Origin: Pantoea sp. GD03673
GTDB lineage: Bacteria > Pseudomonadota > Gammaproteobacteria > Enterobacterales > Enterobacteriaceae
Direction: 5' to 3'
Length of the DNA: 34,761 bases
NCBI RefSeq assembly: GCF_029844725.1
Contig: NZ_JAOCKJ010000018.1
Coordinates: forward strand, 1-34,761
In this document: positions 1 to 6,157 of the stretch, piece by piece
Position numbering within the stretch: the first letter of the stretch is position 1
Layout of the letters: every line of letters begins with the position of its first letter
Notes under the pieces: generated by a model
What the model was told of the DNA's origin: nothing
What the model saw: only the letters and a program-made list of their open reading frames with translations
Database searches by the model: none
Translations under genes and position numbers: made by a program

Positions 1-12
1 AAGCACGCTAAG
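1..12. repeat. Inner end of a Tn21-type 38-bp inverted repeat (partial)
   Basis: The window begins with AAGCACGCTAAG. These are the last 12 bases of the mer-side terminal repeat found complete at 31870-31907 when that repeat is read inward. The outer 26 bases would lie before base 1. A resolvase gene stops directly against it, as is common at Tn3-family ends. Only 12 bases are visible, so the call rests on this match and the context. Confidence 0.6.
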
Positions 13-565
13 CGTGCGTGGAGGCTGGCACCCAGCGGTACAGCGTCGGAATGGACACGCCGAGGTTCTTGGCCACGTCCTTGGGCGGCACCCCGCTGGC
101 CAGCAGCTTCTTGGCCGACTCGATCTTGCTGTCGGTCATCTTCGGCTTGCGGCCGCCTTTGCGGCCGAGCTGCTTGGCGACTTCCAGCCCGGCGCGGGTG
201 CGCTCGACGGTCAGCTCGCGCTCCATTTCGGCAAGGCTCGCCATGACGTGGAAGAAGAACCGCCCGGATGGTGTGCCGGTGTCGATGGAGTCGGTGAGGC
301 TCCTGAACTGGACACCGTGCTTGTGCAGATCGCCGACCAGATCGACCAGTTGCTTGACCGACCGGCCCAGCCGGTCGAGCTTCCAGACGACCAAAGTATC
401 GCCTTCGCGCAGCATTTCGAGCGTCTTGGCCAAGCCAGGCCGGTCTGCCCGCGTGCCACTCACCTTGTCCTCGAAGACCTTTTTACATCCGGCCTTGCTC
501 AAGGCTTCGCGTTGCAGCTCCAGGTTCTGATCCTGCGTCGAGACGCGCGCATAGCCAATCAACAT
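8..565 (-). CDS. Tn3-family serine resolvase (TnpR-like)
   Basis: A 185-residue serine recombinase that would resolve transposon cointegrates at a res site. The N-terminal catalytic domain (about 1-135) starts with the YARVS motif carrying the nucleophile Ser9. It continues with VVWKLDRLGRS around the active-site arginines and the long E-helix region (MASLAEMERELTVERTRAG). A C-terminal helix-turn-helix (about 145-180, GVPPKDVAKNLGVSIPTLYRW) binds DNA. The start codon overlaps the stop of the upstream gene by 7 bp, so it is translated as the last gene of a four-gene operon. It differs from the resolvases at 3406-3981 and 26899-27459. It abuts an inverted-repeat fragment at base 1 and belongs to a separate element whose transposase is not in the window. 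Confidence 0.93.
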   Translation of the reverse strand: MLIGYARVSTQDQNLELQREALSKAGCKKVFEDKVSGTRADRPGLAKTLEMLREGDTLVVWKLDRLGRSVKQLVDLVGDLHKHGVQFRSLTDSIDTGTPSGRFFFHVMASLAEMERELTVERTRAGLEVAKQLGRKGGRKPKMTDSKIESAKKLLASGVPPKDVAKNLGVSIPTLYRWVPASTHA

Positions 566-930
566 GGCTTGTCTCGCGCCCGGTCGATGCGTTCCTGCAT
601 CGCCTGCATCACTTCTTCGTGGGTGTACGATCTGGCGTTGGCGTCGGTGGCTTGCCGCAGGGCTTCCTCAACCTCGCGCGTCATCCGCTCGTAATCCTCC
701 GGCCACAGCGCTTGCTCCATGCGCAGCGACGCCTGACCCAGCAGGTGCAGCAGGCTGAACAGCCGCATGTCGTTGGTGGCGACGATGCGCTCCCGAATCT
801 GCTCCTGAATAGCTTCGCTAGCCCGATGCGCTTGTGGTGTGGCAGTCCCCTCGTAGTCAGCGGGGAATTCCGCTTCCTCGGCAATCCTTGCCCAGGCGCT
901 GGCCAGCGCCTCGATGGTTGACGTGCTCAT
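559..930 (-). CDS. Small acidic hypothetical protein in the resolvase operon
   Basis: A 123-residue soluble, mostly helical and acidic protein of unknown function. The reading frame stays open upstream, but the ATG at 930 overlaps the stop of the preceding gene (ATGA), so translational coupling decides this start. The C-terminal stretch (about 98-123, YTHEEVMQAMQERIDRARDK) resembles the amphipathic tail of some small antitoxins, but I see no recognisable DNA-binding fold, so that is only a suggestion. It overlaps the resolvase downstream by 7 bp and the membrane protein upstream by 4 bp, so the three are co-expressed. Confidence 0.7.
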   Translation of the reverse strand: MSTSTIEALASAWARIAEEAEFPADYEGTATPQAHRASEAIQEQIRERIVATNDMRLFSLLHLLGQASLRMEQALWPEDYERMTREVEEALRQATDANARSYTHEEVMQAMQERIDRARDKPC

Positions 931-1427
931 TTCCGCCGCTCCTGTGCTCTTTGGCGAATCAACCGGCCAAGGGGCCTCGACGCGAAAACCAGCAGCATCA
1001 CGCCTATCGGATACCAGGTCGAGAAGACCACCAAGGCATCGAAGGCTGGCCGTCCGGTGTTGGTAGGCAGTACGGCGGTCACAGCCATCAACCCGCCGAC
1101 CGTCCAGATGATGCGCCACACGTAGGGCATCACGCGGGGCACGTAGCCGTCATCGAAAGCGGTCTGGTAGTAGCGGCGCAGGCCGCGCTCGGCAAGCGCC
1201 TGGCGCTGCCGCTCCGACAGCGCATCCGTCCGGCCATACCAGCGCCGGAATGGTGGACAGCGCAGCAGCAAAGGGGTGAAGAGGATCATCACCGCCACGA
1301 TCGCGACACCCCACGCCATGACGGCGCCGGCATCGGGCCGCTTGGCGTTCTCGATCACGGGCGCGAAGACGCCCGGAGCACCGATCATCCAGAACAGCGC
1401 AATGTGCTGATGGAAGGAGAGCTTCAT
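927..1427 (-). CDS. Small inner-membrane protein, unknown function
   Basis: A 166-residue protein with hydrophobic stretches that look like membrane segments, near residues 34-55, 103-122 and 130-150 of the ATG form. The loop between the first two is basic. The end is strongly basic (RLIRQRAQERRK), suggesting a cytoplasmic C-terminus. I chose ATG 1427, which overlaps the upstream stop as ATGA, over the in-frame GTG at 1439. No family is recognised. Its place in a four-gene overlapping operon ending in a resolvase suggests cargo that travels with that transposon. Confidence 0.72.
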   Translation of the reverse strand: MKLSFHQHIALFWMIGAPGVFAPVIENAKRPDAGAVMAWGVAIVAVMILFTPLLLRCPPFRRWYGRTDALSERQRQALAERGLRRYYQTAFDDGYVPRVMPYVWRIIWTVGGLMAVTAVLPTNTGRPAFDALVVFSTWYPIGVMLLVFASRPLGRLIRQRAQERRK

Positions 1428-1750
1428 TTGCTCATCCACTTGCGCAGCAGGCGCTTTTTCAGGGAGGCGCGTTCTTGCGGGTTGCGTCCCTTGTGATTGG
1501 CGATGCGATCCGCCGTGGCGGCCTGGCGCTTGACGGGCCAGTAGGAGCGGCCATCCTTGCCCATCGACCAGACGCTGCTGGCCTGGTTTTCCAGCAGGGG
1601 CAGATGGGCGCTCAGGGCTTCGGGCGACGCGCTGGTCAGCGCCGTGCGCTCACGGGTGCGCCAGCGCTGATGCCAGAGCTTCTTGTCCTCGCGCTCGCTG
1701 CCGCAGGTCGTGTGCCCGACGATGGGTGTTTTGCGGCGGCTGCGGCTCAT
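1424..1750 (-). CDS. Small basic hypothetical protein, first gene of the resolvase operon
   Basis: A 108-residue, very basic protein (N-terminus MSRSRRKTP, C-terminus ERASLKKRLLRKWMSK). It has two cysteine- or histidine-containing spots near the start (GHTTCGSERED) but no clear metal site. Strong positive charge would fit nucleic-acid binding, though this is inference. Its stop overlaps the next gene's start by four bases (ATGA). It is the promoter-proximal gene of the operon that runs left to the resolvase. I do not recognise the family beyond having seen similar proteins in plasmid and transposon regions. Confidence 0.7.
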   Translation of the reverse strand: MSRSRRKTPIVGHTTCGSEREDKKLWHQRWRTRERTALTSASPEALSAHLPLLENQASSVWSMGKDGRSYWPVKRQAATADRIANHKGRNPQERASLKKRLLRKWMSK

Positions 1751-2004
1751 AACGTAGTGGTCTCCAAGAACATTCAGGACTGATCCCAGGCGTCGATGGT
1801 CAAGACCTGATCGGCAGGACAGGCGGCTACGCGGTCGGGAACTGGATGGTGTTCAGTCTCATGCCGACCCCATTCGATTGATCGCGTCGCTTGCGGCACG
1901 CTGCGACGCAAGGAGGTTTGCGACCTGGTTTAGCAGCCGTGTCCGCTGCATGTCTGTTACCTATCTCCCCGACCGCTCATTGGACCAACTCCAGAGATTG
2001 GGCT

Positions 2005-2361
2005 CTATCGCTCAGCCAATACGAAACCGGCATTGGCTGATGCCACAACCGAGACGAACACAAATGGCTCGGTACCTGTATTTCGCGCCCCGTGCACTTG
2101 GCCCGGTCTTGCCACGGCTATCTCACCTTCCCTGAGGGCACGAACAATCCCATTGCCCTGAAAGTAATCAGCCATTCCCGACAAAACAGTCCACGTGTCT
2201 TGGCCGTGAGGATGAATGTGAGCCGCAATTTCCTGCCCGGGATGGACATGCCAAACCACGATAATTGAGTCTCGGGTTTCAAGCACAACGGAACGAATAG
2301 GCTCGCCTTCGGACGGCTGAACATACTCGGCTACAGAAAATATTCTCGATTCAACAGTCAT
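2005..2361 (-). CDS. Small cupin-domain protein
   Basis: A 118-residue single-domain cupin. The first motif HVHPGQEIAAHIHPHGQDTW holds clustered histidines for a metal, and the second, RPGQVHGARN, supplies another. The fold fits a small metal-binding dioxygenase, isomerase or sensor, and the substrate cannot be told from sequence. I start at ATG 2361, 7 nt after AGAGGGA. A GTG six codons upstream falls inside that ribosome site and is unlikely. It stands alone, with no overlapping neighbour. The 254-bp gap upstream of the resolvase operon (1751-2004) shows no convincing gene. Confidence 0.8.
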   Translation of the reverse strand: MTVESRIFSVAEYVQPSEGEPIRSVVLETRDSIIVVWHVHPGQEIAAHIHPHGQDTWTVLSGMADYFQGNGIVRALREGEIAVARPGQVHGARNTGTEPFVFVSVVASANAGFVLAER

Positions 2362-2408
2362 CGGAGATCCCTCTTTCACAGTGCCCCCAGACAGGCTGGA
2401 TATGAGTT

Positions 2409-2582
2409 CTAACTCGAATTTGAACGGGAGGCTGGTCGTGCGGTCGTGCAGTTGCCGATGAGCGTGTCGGCTGCTGCCTCCTTGCCCACCAGCGAACTCA
2501 CGTCCGTTGCGGCCATCCAGAAGGTCTTGCCCGAGCGCGGCTCATAGGTCGCGGGATCGAACACGCCAGAGGGGCCGAACAT
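2409..2582 (-). CDS. Possible 57-residue ORF or gene remnant
   Basis: A short reading frame immediately downstream of hepT, starting MFGPSGVFDPATYEPRSG and ending near the cupin gene. Its first 45 residues look protein-like (FWMAATDVSSLVGKEAAADTLIGNC), while the last dozen are low-complexity and probably out-of-gene sequence. This suggests the 5' end of a longer gene cut by a rearrangement around 2410-2440. No family is recognised. Confidence 0.35.
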   Translation of the reverse strand: MFGPSGVFDPATYEPRSGKTFWMAATDVSSLVGKEAAADTLIGNCTTARPASRSNSS

Positions 2583-2597
2583 CGGCGGCTTGATTGG

Positions 2598-2984
2598 TCA
2601 TGGCTCCATGCCTTTGTCGTTACGGTCTTCATCGTCGGCATCCTGACGCACGGCGGGCAATTGCTGGAGCAACGCCGGCAGCCATTCCTGTACCGTCTCC
2701 CACACCACATCGAGGTTGATGTCGAAATAGCCGTGAGCCATGCGATTACGCATATTGCGCATGCTGCGCCACGGCACGTCGGCATGCGCCTGGGTGAACT
2801 CGACGTAGCCATCCATCACCTTTGTGGCCGCCTCGCCGATGACGATCAGGCTCATGATGACGGCCTGCTGGGTGCGCTTGTCGGCCAAGAAGTCGTCCTT
2901 GGCCATCCCTTCCACGAAGCTGCGCGCATCGGTTGCGGCCTGCTGAATGTGGTCGAGGTAATCGGGCAGGCGGTTCTCGCTCAT
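2598..2984 (-). CDS. hepT: HepT-like ribonuclease toxin (HEPN, DUF86)
   Basis: A 128-residue all-helical HEPN-domain toxin. The RX4-6H catalytic motif followed by HXY is plain near residues 79-87 (RNMRNRMAHGYFDIN), with the tyrosine that the partner MntA modifies by AMP transfer in characterised pairs. The known family role is RNA cleavage, silenced by its MntA partner. Its ATG overlaps the mntA stop as ATGA, so antitoxin is made first and the toxin is coupled to it. Length and layout are normal for the family, and the pair looks intact. It probably stabilises the mobile region or defends against phage; which one cannot be told here. Confidence 0.9.
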   Translation of the reverse strand: MSENRLPDYLDHIQQAATDARSFVEGMAKDDFLADKRTQQAVIMSLIVIGEAATKVMDGYVEFTQAHADVPWRSMRNMRNRMAHGYFDINLDVVWETVQEWLPALLQQLPAVRQDADDEDRNDKGMEP

Positions 2985-3271
2985 ATCGGTTGCGCCTCCG
3001 CGAGCACCTTGGCCCGGAACTTCGGCGGCAGGTCGCCGGGAGTCAGCAGATCGACGTCAACGCCGAGCAGCGATTTCAGTTCTTCTTCCAAATCGCCCAA
3101 GTCCAACAACGTGGCACCGGGCAGCGCATCGACCAACAGGTCGAGGTCGCTGCCATCCCGGTCGGTGCCATGCAGCACCGAGCCGAAGACGCGCGGGTTC
3201 GCGGCGCGAAAGCGGCCTACCGCTTCACGCACTGCGCTTCGCTTCATGTCAAGCACAACAGACGGTCGCAT
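2981..3271 (-). CDS. mntA: MntA-like nucleotidyltransferase antitoxin
   Basis: A 96-residue minimal nucleotidyltransferase. The signature GSX10DXD is present (FGSVLHGTDRDGSDLDLLVD), giving the two metal-binding aspartates; a third acidic residue follows in the strand VDVDLLT. In studied homologues this enzyme adds AMP groups to the HepT tyrosine and blocks the RNase. I prefer the ATG at 3271, which lies 5 nt after an AAAGGA site; the ATG at 3277 would sit on that site. Translation is coupled to hepT by a 4-bp overlap. Confidence 0.9.
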   Translation of the reverse strand: MRPSVVLDMKRSAVREAVGRFRAANPRVFGSVLHGTDRDGSDLDLLVDALPGATLLDLGDLEEELKSLLGVDVDLLTPGDLPPKFRAKVLAEAQPI

Positions 3272-3374
3272 GCGCATCCTTTCTTATCGAAACTCGTTGA
3301 GATGATATGCAATCAAGAATAGAATTTCAAGAACTATTTTCGAGAATCGCAATGCCTTGATTCCCGTGCCGCGC

Positions 3375-3399
3375 TGTCGTTTTCAGAAGGCGACTGCAC
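3375..3399. repeat. Tn402-type 25-bp terminal repeat, left
   Basis: Begins TGTCGTTTTCAGAAGG and matches the inverted copy at 4382-4406 except for two bases. A subterminal repeat (GGAGTCGGCTGCACT) follows at about 3410. Confidence 0.85.
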
Positions 3400-3405
3400 G
3401 AAATA

Positions 3406-3981
3406 TCAGGAGTCGGCTGCACTGCCAGAACTGGCCGCCTGCAAGGCAGCGTAGAGAGCGGTTTTTCCTACCTTGAGGCGTGCGGCGGCCTCGCGGACAT
3501 TCAAGCCGTTGGCGACAAGCTCCCGCGCTCGTTGCAACTTGTCGGCAGTGACAACCGGCTTGCGTCCGCCTTTGCGCCCGCGTGCGGCGGCAGCGGTCAA
3601 CCCGGCCTTGGTGCGCTCGCGGATCAGGTCGCGCTCGAACTGGCCCAGCGCACCGAACACATGGAAGATGAGCCGTCCGCCCGGCGTGGTGGTGTCGATG
3701 TTTTCAGTCAACGAGCGGAAGCCGACGCCCCGTGCTTCCAGCTTGCCGACCGTCTCAATCAGGTGCGGCAGGGAGCGGCCAAGCCGATCCAGCCGCCAGA
3801 CGACCAGCACATCGCCATCGCGCAGATAAGCCAGCGCATCGGCCAAGCCGGGCCGGTCTGCCTTGGCCCCGGATGCCGTGTCCTCGAAAACCCGTTCGCA
3901 GCCTGCATTGCGCAGCGCATCCGTCTGCAAGGCGGTGTCCTGTTCCGCCGTCGATACCCGCGCATAGCCGATGAGTGCCAT
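3406..3981 (-). CDS. tniR: TniR-like serine resolvase of a Tn402/Tn5053-type element
   Basis: A 191-residue serine recombinase with nucleophile Ser10 in GYARVS, DVLVVWRLDRLGRS carrying the active-site arginines, and an E-helix FGALGQFERDLIRERTKAG. The C-terminal helix-turn-helix reads LNVREAAARLKVGKTALYAAL. TniR resolves cointegrates of Tn5053-family transposons at a res site, expected just upstream in 3982-4107. It lies 6 bp inside the left terminal repeat, where tniR-type genes are usually found at or near an end. The partner genes for transposition are missing, so the element could move only with proteins supplied elsewhere. Confidence 0.88.
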   Translation of the reverse strand: MALIGYARVSTAEQDTALQTDALRNAGCERVFEDTASGAKADRPGLADALAYLRDGDVLVVWRLDRLGRSLPHLIETVGKLEARGVGFRSLTENIDTTTPGGRLIFHVFGALGQFERDLIRERTKAGLTAAAARGRKGGRKPVVTADKLQRARELVANGLNVREAAARLKVGKTALYAALQAASSGSAADS

Positions 3982-4107
3982 TTCCGCCCATTTGTCCGTT
4001 ATACCGTCCGCCTATCTTATTGTCCGTCATCCCGTTGCGCAAGATGTTTTCGGACAGGCGTCCGGTTTGGCCGCCTAATGATCGTTTGGCGGACAAGGCG
4101 ACTGGCA
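3982..4107. promoter_or_regulatory. Probable res site and promoter region of tniR
   Basis: The 126 bp between the resolvase start and the toxin fragment hold several short inverted motifs (TTGTCCGTTATACCGTCCGCC, TTGTCCGTCAT, TTTTCGGACAGGCGTCCGG, TTTGGCGGACAAGGCG; each a GTCCG or CGGAC half-site). Repeated half-sites in this position are what a serine-resolvase res site looks like. Exact subsites were not defined. Confidence 0.5.
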
Positions 4108-4318
4108 TCAGCCGAACAGCTCGCTATGGGAGCCAAGCCGCGCCAGTCGCAGGGTGTCGGCGTCGGACTTGCGGTAGATCAGCAGCAGGTCGGGCTTGAT
4201 GTGGCATTCGCGGTAGCCCGCCCAATCGCCGGAAAGATCGTGGTCGCGGTATCGCACATCCAGGGGCTGATCGGTCGCCAGCGCGACCAGAACCGGCTTG
4301 AGGTCATCATTCGTGCAG
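4108..4318 (-). pseudogene. YafQ/RelE-type mRNA interferase toxin, N-terminus missing
   Basis: The last ~70 residues of a YafQ-like toxin. They include RYRDHDLSGDWAGYRECHIK, PDLLLIYRK and the terminal GSHSELF, which hold the histidines and aspartate typical of the YafQ active site. About 25 N-terminal residues and the start codon are gone, because at about 4311-4318 the sequence changes to the end of a Tn402-type element. No antitoxin gene lies upstream. The frame is open across the transposon end into a LysR fragment, giving a 142-residue hybrid ORF (4108-4536) that is almost surely not a functional toxin. Confidence 0.75.
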
Positions 4319-4381
4319 CGGACTCCTGATACTGTTCGTTCAATAGACGACTGCACAACAGCCTTCAAACCGCGTTGTCTG

Positions 4382-4406
4382 GTGCAGTCGTCTTCTGAAA
4401 ATGACA
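4382..4406. repeat. Tn402-type 25-bp terminal repeat, right (inverted)
   Basis: The reverse complement begins TGTCATTTTCAGAAGACG, matching the left end at 3375. A subterminal copy (TGTGCAGTCGTCTATTG, reverse strand) lies at about 4345-4362. Confidence 0.85.
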
Positions 4407-4536
4407 ACAGCTGCACACGTCGGCTGACGGTGGATTGCGATATCGATAGGCGCTCCGCCGCTCGGCGGAAGCTGCCGGCCTCGGCGACCTGAACGGCGTA
4501 CTTCAGGTATCGGAGATCAAGAGTCAGGTCGGGCAT
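4407..4536 (-). pseudogene. LysR-family regulator, 5' fragment
   Basis: The first ~44 codons of a LysR-type regulator: MPDLTLDLRYLKYAVQVAEA then GSFRRAAERLSISQSTVSRRVQLL, an ordinary winged helix-turn-helix. The gene is cut by the Tn402-type end at 4406, and its effector-binding domain is nowhere left of that element. So the insertion was accompanied by loss of DNA, or the remainder lies outside the window. Confidence 0.85.
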
Positions 4537-4765
4537 GAGACCCGTCCGATCATACCGGCGGTCTCATCGGCGAACCGCCTGCGCCCGGTGAGCGGCACCC
4601 ATGCACGTCCACTTTCATCGAGCCCACCCCCGCTAGCGCCTGGGGAACGAGCACGTCCGTTGATCTCAGATGTGGAATCCGAGCTGAGCCCCTCAATGAG
4701 CATGACCATGTCCGAATCTGTCATAGATGCATGCGGCGGTCATACATTTTCACACGCTTGAAGTC

Positions 4766-4784
4766 TATGCGCGAAGCATATATT
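4766..4784. promoter_or_regulatory. Stress-island operator copy 1 with overlapping -10 of the broken MarR gene
   Basis: TATGCGCGAAGCATA (4766-4780) is a 5-bp inverted repeat with 5 bp between arms, matching the island consensus TATG-N7-CATA. A -10-like TATATT (4779-4784) overlaps its right edge, and TTGAAG at 4758-4763 could be the -35. A repressor bound here would block the promoter of the downstream MarR-type gene. Confidence 0.6.
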
Positions 4785-4792
4785 CTTGCGGT

Positions 4793-4999
4793 ATGGAGCC
4801 TGAGGTCGCCAAGTACCATTTAGGTGCACTCGCGTTGGCCGTTGCAGACAGCATCGCCAGTGTCTCGGCCTCGTTTTCACCAAGCGGCCCGGGGACCGCC
4901 GTGATGGTGTTACTCAGCATGGAGCCCGGACTGCCGATCAGCGTTTTGGCTACCTCGATCGGGCTTTCTCATGCCGGGACGGTGCGATTGATCGAGTGA
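4793..4999 (+). pseudogene. MarR-family regulator, truncated after the recognition helix
   Basis: 68 codons starting MEPEVAKYHLGALALAVADS, parallel to the start of the intact MarR gene at 6158: both have an AVADSI/MISDDI helix, then PGLPISVLATSIGLSHAGTVRL versus PGLSIRMLAIGVGLSHAGTVRL. The frame stops right after TVRLIE, where the paralogue continues into the wing and dimerisation helices. The product would lack half of the DNA-binding domain and the dimer interface. The start ATG lies about 8 bp after a -10 (TATATT) and has no ribosome site, so the parent gene was probably leaderless. It looks like a remnant of an older duplicate of the regulator. Confidence 0.72.
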
Positions 5000-5044
5000 G
5001 GCAGCGAAGCGCGAGCCAGCCGCTCGACATATCTCGCTTATTAG

Positions 5045-5086
5045 TATATGGTATATGGTATATGGTATATGCGTCGCGCATATACT
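5045..5086. promoter_or_regulatory. Tandem half-sites and palindromic operator before the YkgB-like gene
   Basis: Three direct 7-bp repeats TATATGG (5045-5065) run into the palindrome TATATGCGTCGCGCATATA (5066-5084). Its arms extend one more base each side to 9 bp. The left arm of the palindrome is the fourth copy of the same 7-mer. A -10-like TATACT (5081-5086) overlaps the right arm. It is the most symmetric copy of the island operator and is placed to control the gene starting at 5157. Confidence 0.65.
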
Positions 5087-5156
5087 GCAACGCCTGCCCG
5101 AAGCACGTAGACGACGTTCGTGACGTTCCCACGGGACCACTGTTGAGGAATTTTAG

Positions 5157-5645
5157 ATGAGCATTTTCGACCGTTATGAATTTCTTGTCCCCGAGCACGG
5201 TCGGAGGGATCTTGGCCTGCTTAGATGGGCTCTCGTGATCGTATTTCTGTGGTTCGGCGCGATGAAGTTCACAGCGTACGAGGCCTATGGTATCGCCCCG
5301 TTTATCGAACACAGCCCGATCATGAATTGGCTCGGCATGTTCGGGACGCAGGGGCAAAGCTATTTCATCGGCGTTATCGAGTTATCGACCGGTCTCGTTC
5401 TGATCCTTGGTGCATTTCGTCCACTCTTCTCTGCGCTAGGCGCACTAATGTCAGCAGCGACCTATCTGATCACGCTGACCTTTTTCATCACCACTCCAGG
5501 TGTCGCGGAGCAGACTGCCGGCGGCTTTCCTGCGATTTCGGCTGCACCAGGGCAGTTTCTACTGAAGGACGCAGTTCTGCTAGCGGCGTCCCTCGTGCTG
5601 CTGCGTGCTTCGGTCCGCCACAGAGGGGCGCTTGTGCTCTCGTGA
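5157..5645 (+). CDS. YkgB/RclC-like DUF417 membrane protein
   Basis: A 162-residue inner-membrane protein with four hydrophobic segments: about 20-38 (LLRWALVIVFLWFGAMKF), 66-90, 92-114 and 134-152. The pattern LRWALVIVFLWFGAMKFTAYEAYGI...SP matches the DUF417 family. Its best-known member, E. coli RclC, belongs to the reactive-chlorine resistance operon. Biochemical function is unknown. ATG 5157 is preceded by TGAGGAA 6 nt upstream. The promoter region carries the strongest copy of the island operator, tying it to the MarR regulators on both sides. The protein is somewhat shorter than E. coli RclC but appears complete. Confidence 0.85.
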   Translation: MSIFDRYEFLVPEHGRRDLGLLRWALVIVFLWFGAMKFTAYEAYGIAPFIEHSPIMNWLGMFGTQGQSYFIGVIELSTGLVLILGAFRPLFSALGALMSAATYLITLTFFITTPGVAEQTAGGFPAISAAPGQFLLKDAVLLAASLVLLRASVRHRGALVLS

Positions 5646-5886
5646 CTGTGGTCCTCTCGTGACGGCGGGCGTGCAAATCCTGCAGAACCTCCGCGGGGCA
5701 TGGATGCTCCGTCGCGATATCGAGCCCGGAGGCGCTCAGCTGCATGGCGACGCGGTCTTCGCCCGTTTCGCCGCAATCCCCGACGTCGTGGAGCACGGAC
5801 TGTTCCTCAATGGGATTGATACAATCGTGATCGCGCGCGGTGACACGATGGAAGTGCGACGCCGGGGGCAAGCTAGGTCTCGCTGA
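5646..5886 (+). pseudogene. Possible remnant of a ribose-5-phosphate isomerase A 3' end
   Basis: After the YkgB-like gene, one open frame contains FARFAAIPDVVEHGLFLNGI followed by DTIVIARGDTMEV. This resembles the conserved C-terminus of RpiA (IPGVVEHGLF, then a strand ending in a GD/ADGVEV turn). Upstream in the same frame, GPLVTAGVQIL vaguely recalls the VTDxGN region. No start codon with a ribosome site is visible, and the catalytic N-terminal two thirds are absent. This is either a truncated gene or a chance resemblance. Bases 5887-6097 show no coding signal. Confidence 0.4.
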
Positions 5887-6121
5887 TCTGCACCTGCGCG
5901 GCCTGGATGACAGCGCTGACGCGGAGTGATTCTCGGGCGCGACCTACGGCGATTCCGAGCGAAAAGGCTTGCCCTATAGCCGCCAGGTATCAACGGTTCC
6001 GCGGCCTTAACGAGCCGGACCCGTTTTTTTCGGCGCGCTCGATCAGTCGAAATCCTCCGAAACCCTTCTAAAACAGGACATTTTCCACAAGCCGCGCGGA
6101 GGAAGAGGACCACGGTATGGC

Positions 6122-6150
6122 TTGCTGTCTATGCTCCGCGCACATATAGA
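6122..6150 (+). promoter_or_regulatory. Promoter and degenerate operator copy of the intact MarR gene
   Basis: A -35-like TTGCTG (6122-6127) and a -10-like TATAGA (6145-6150) are 17 bp apart. The spacer holds TATG and CATA (6130-6146), the same half-sites as other island operators but with two extra bases between them. The predicted transcript start falls on or next to ATG 6158, suggesting a leaderless mRNA and autorepression. Confidence 0.5.
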
Positions 6151-6157
6151 TGTGGCA

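Larger units (their letters stand above)
3375..4406. mobile_element. Decayed Tn402/Tn5053-family element (1.03 kb)
   Basis: Both edges carry the 25-bp end typical of Tn402/Tn5053 transposons and class 1 integrons: TGTCGTTTTCAGAAGGCGAC at 3375 and, inverted, TGTCATTTTCAGAAGACGAC at 4406. Inside each end a second copy of the TCGGCTGCAC/TCGTCTATTG-type subterminal repeat is visible, as expected for TniA binding sites. Between them only a TniR-like resolvase and the 3' part of a toxin gene remain; tniA, tniB and tniQ are absent. The 5-bp flanks differ (CGCGC versus ACAGC), so this is not a simple insertion with a target duplication. It may be a deletion derivative, or two ends brought together. 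Confidence 0.8.

Noticed and set aside
1793..1881. Plus-strand stretch reading VDGQDLIGRTGGYAVGNWMV then FSLMPTPFD and a stop
   Set aside because: It looks protein-like but is short, lacks a start site and matches no family that I can name; possibly a gene tail.
3375..4406. Class 1 integron suggested by the integron-like terminal repeats
   Set aside because: No integrase gene, attI, attC or gene cassette is present between the repeats; only a resolvase and a toxin fragment.
4524..4724. 66-codon minus-strand frame upstream of the LysR fragment
   Set aside because: No ribosome site, unusual composition (many G, S, R) and no recognisable motif.
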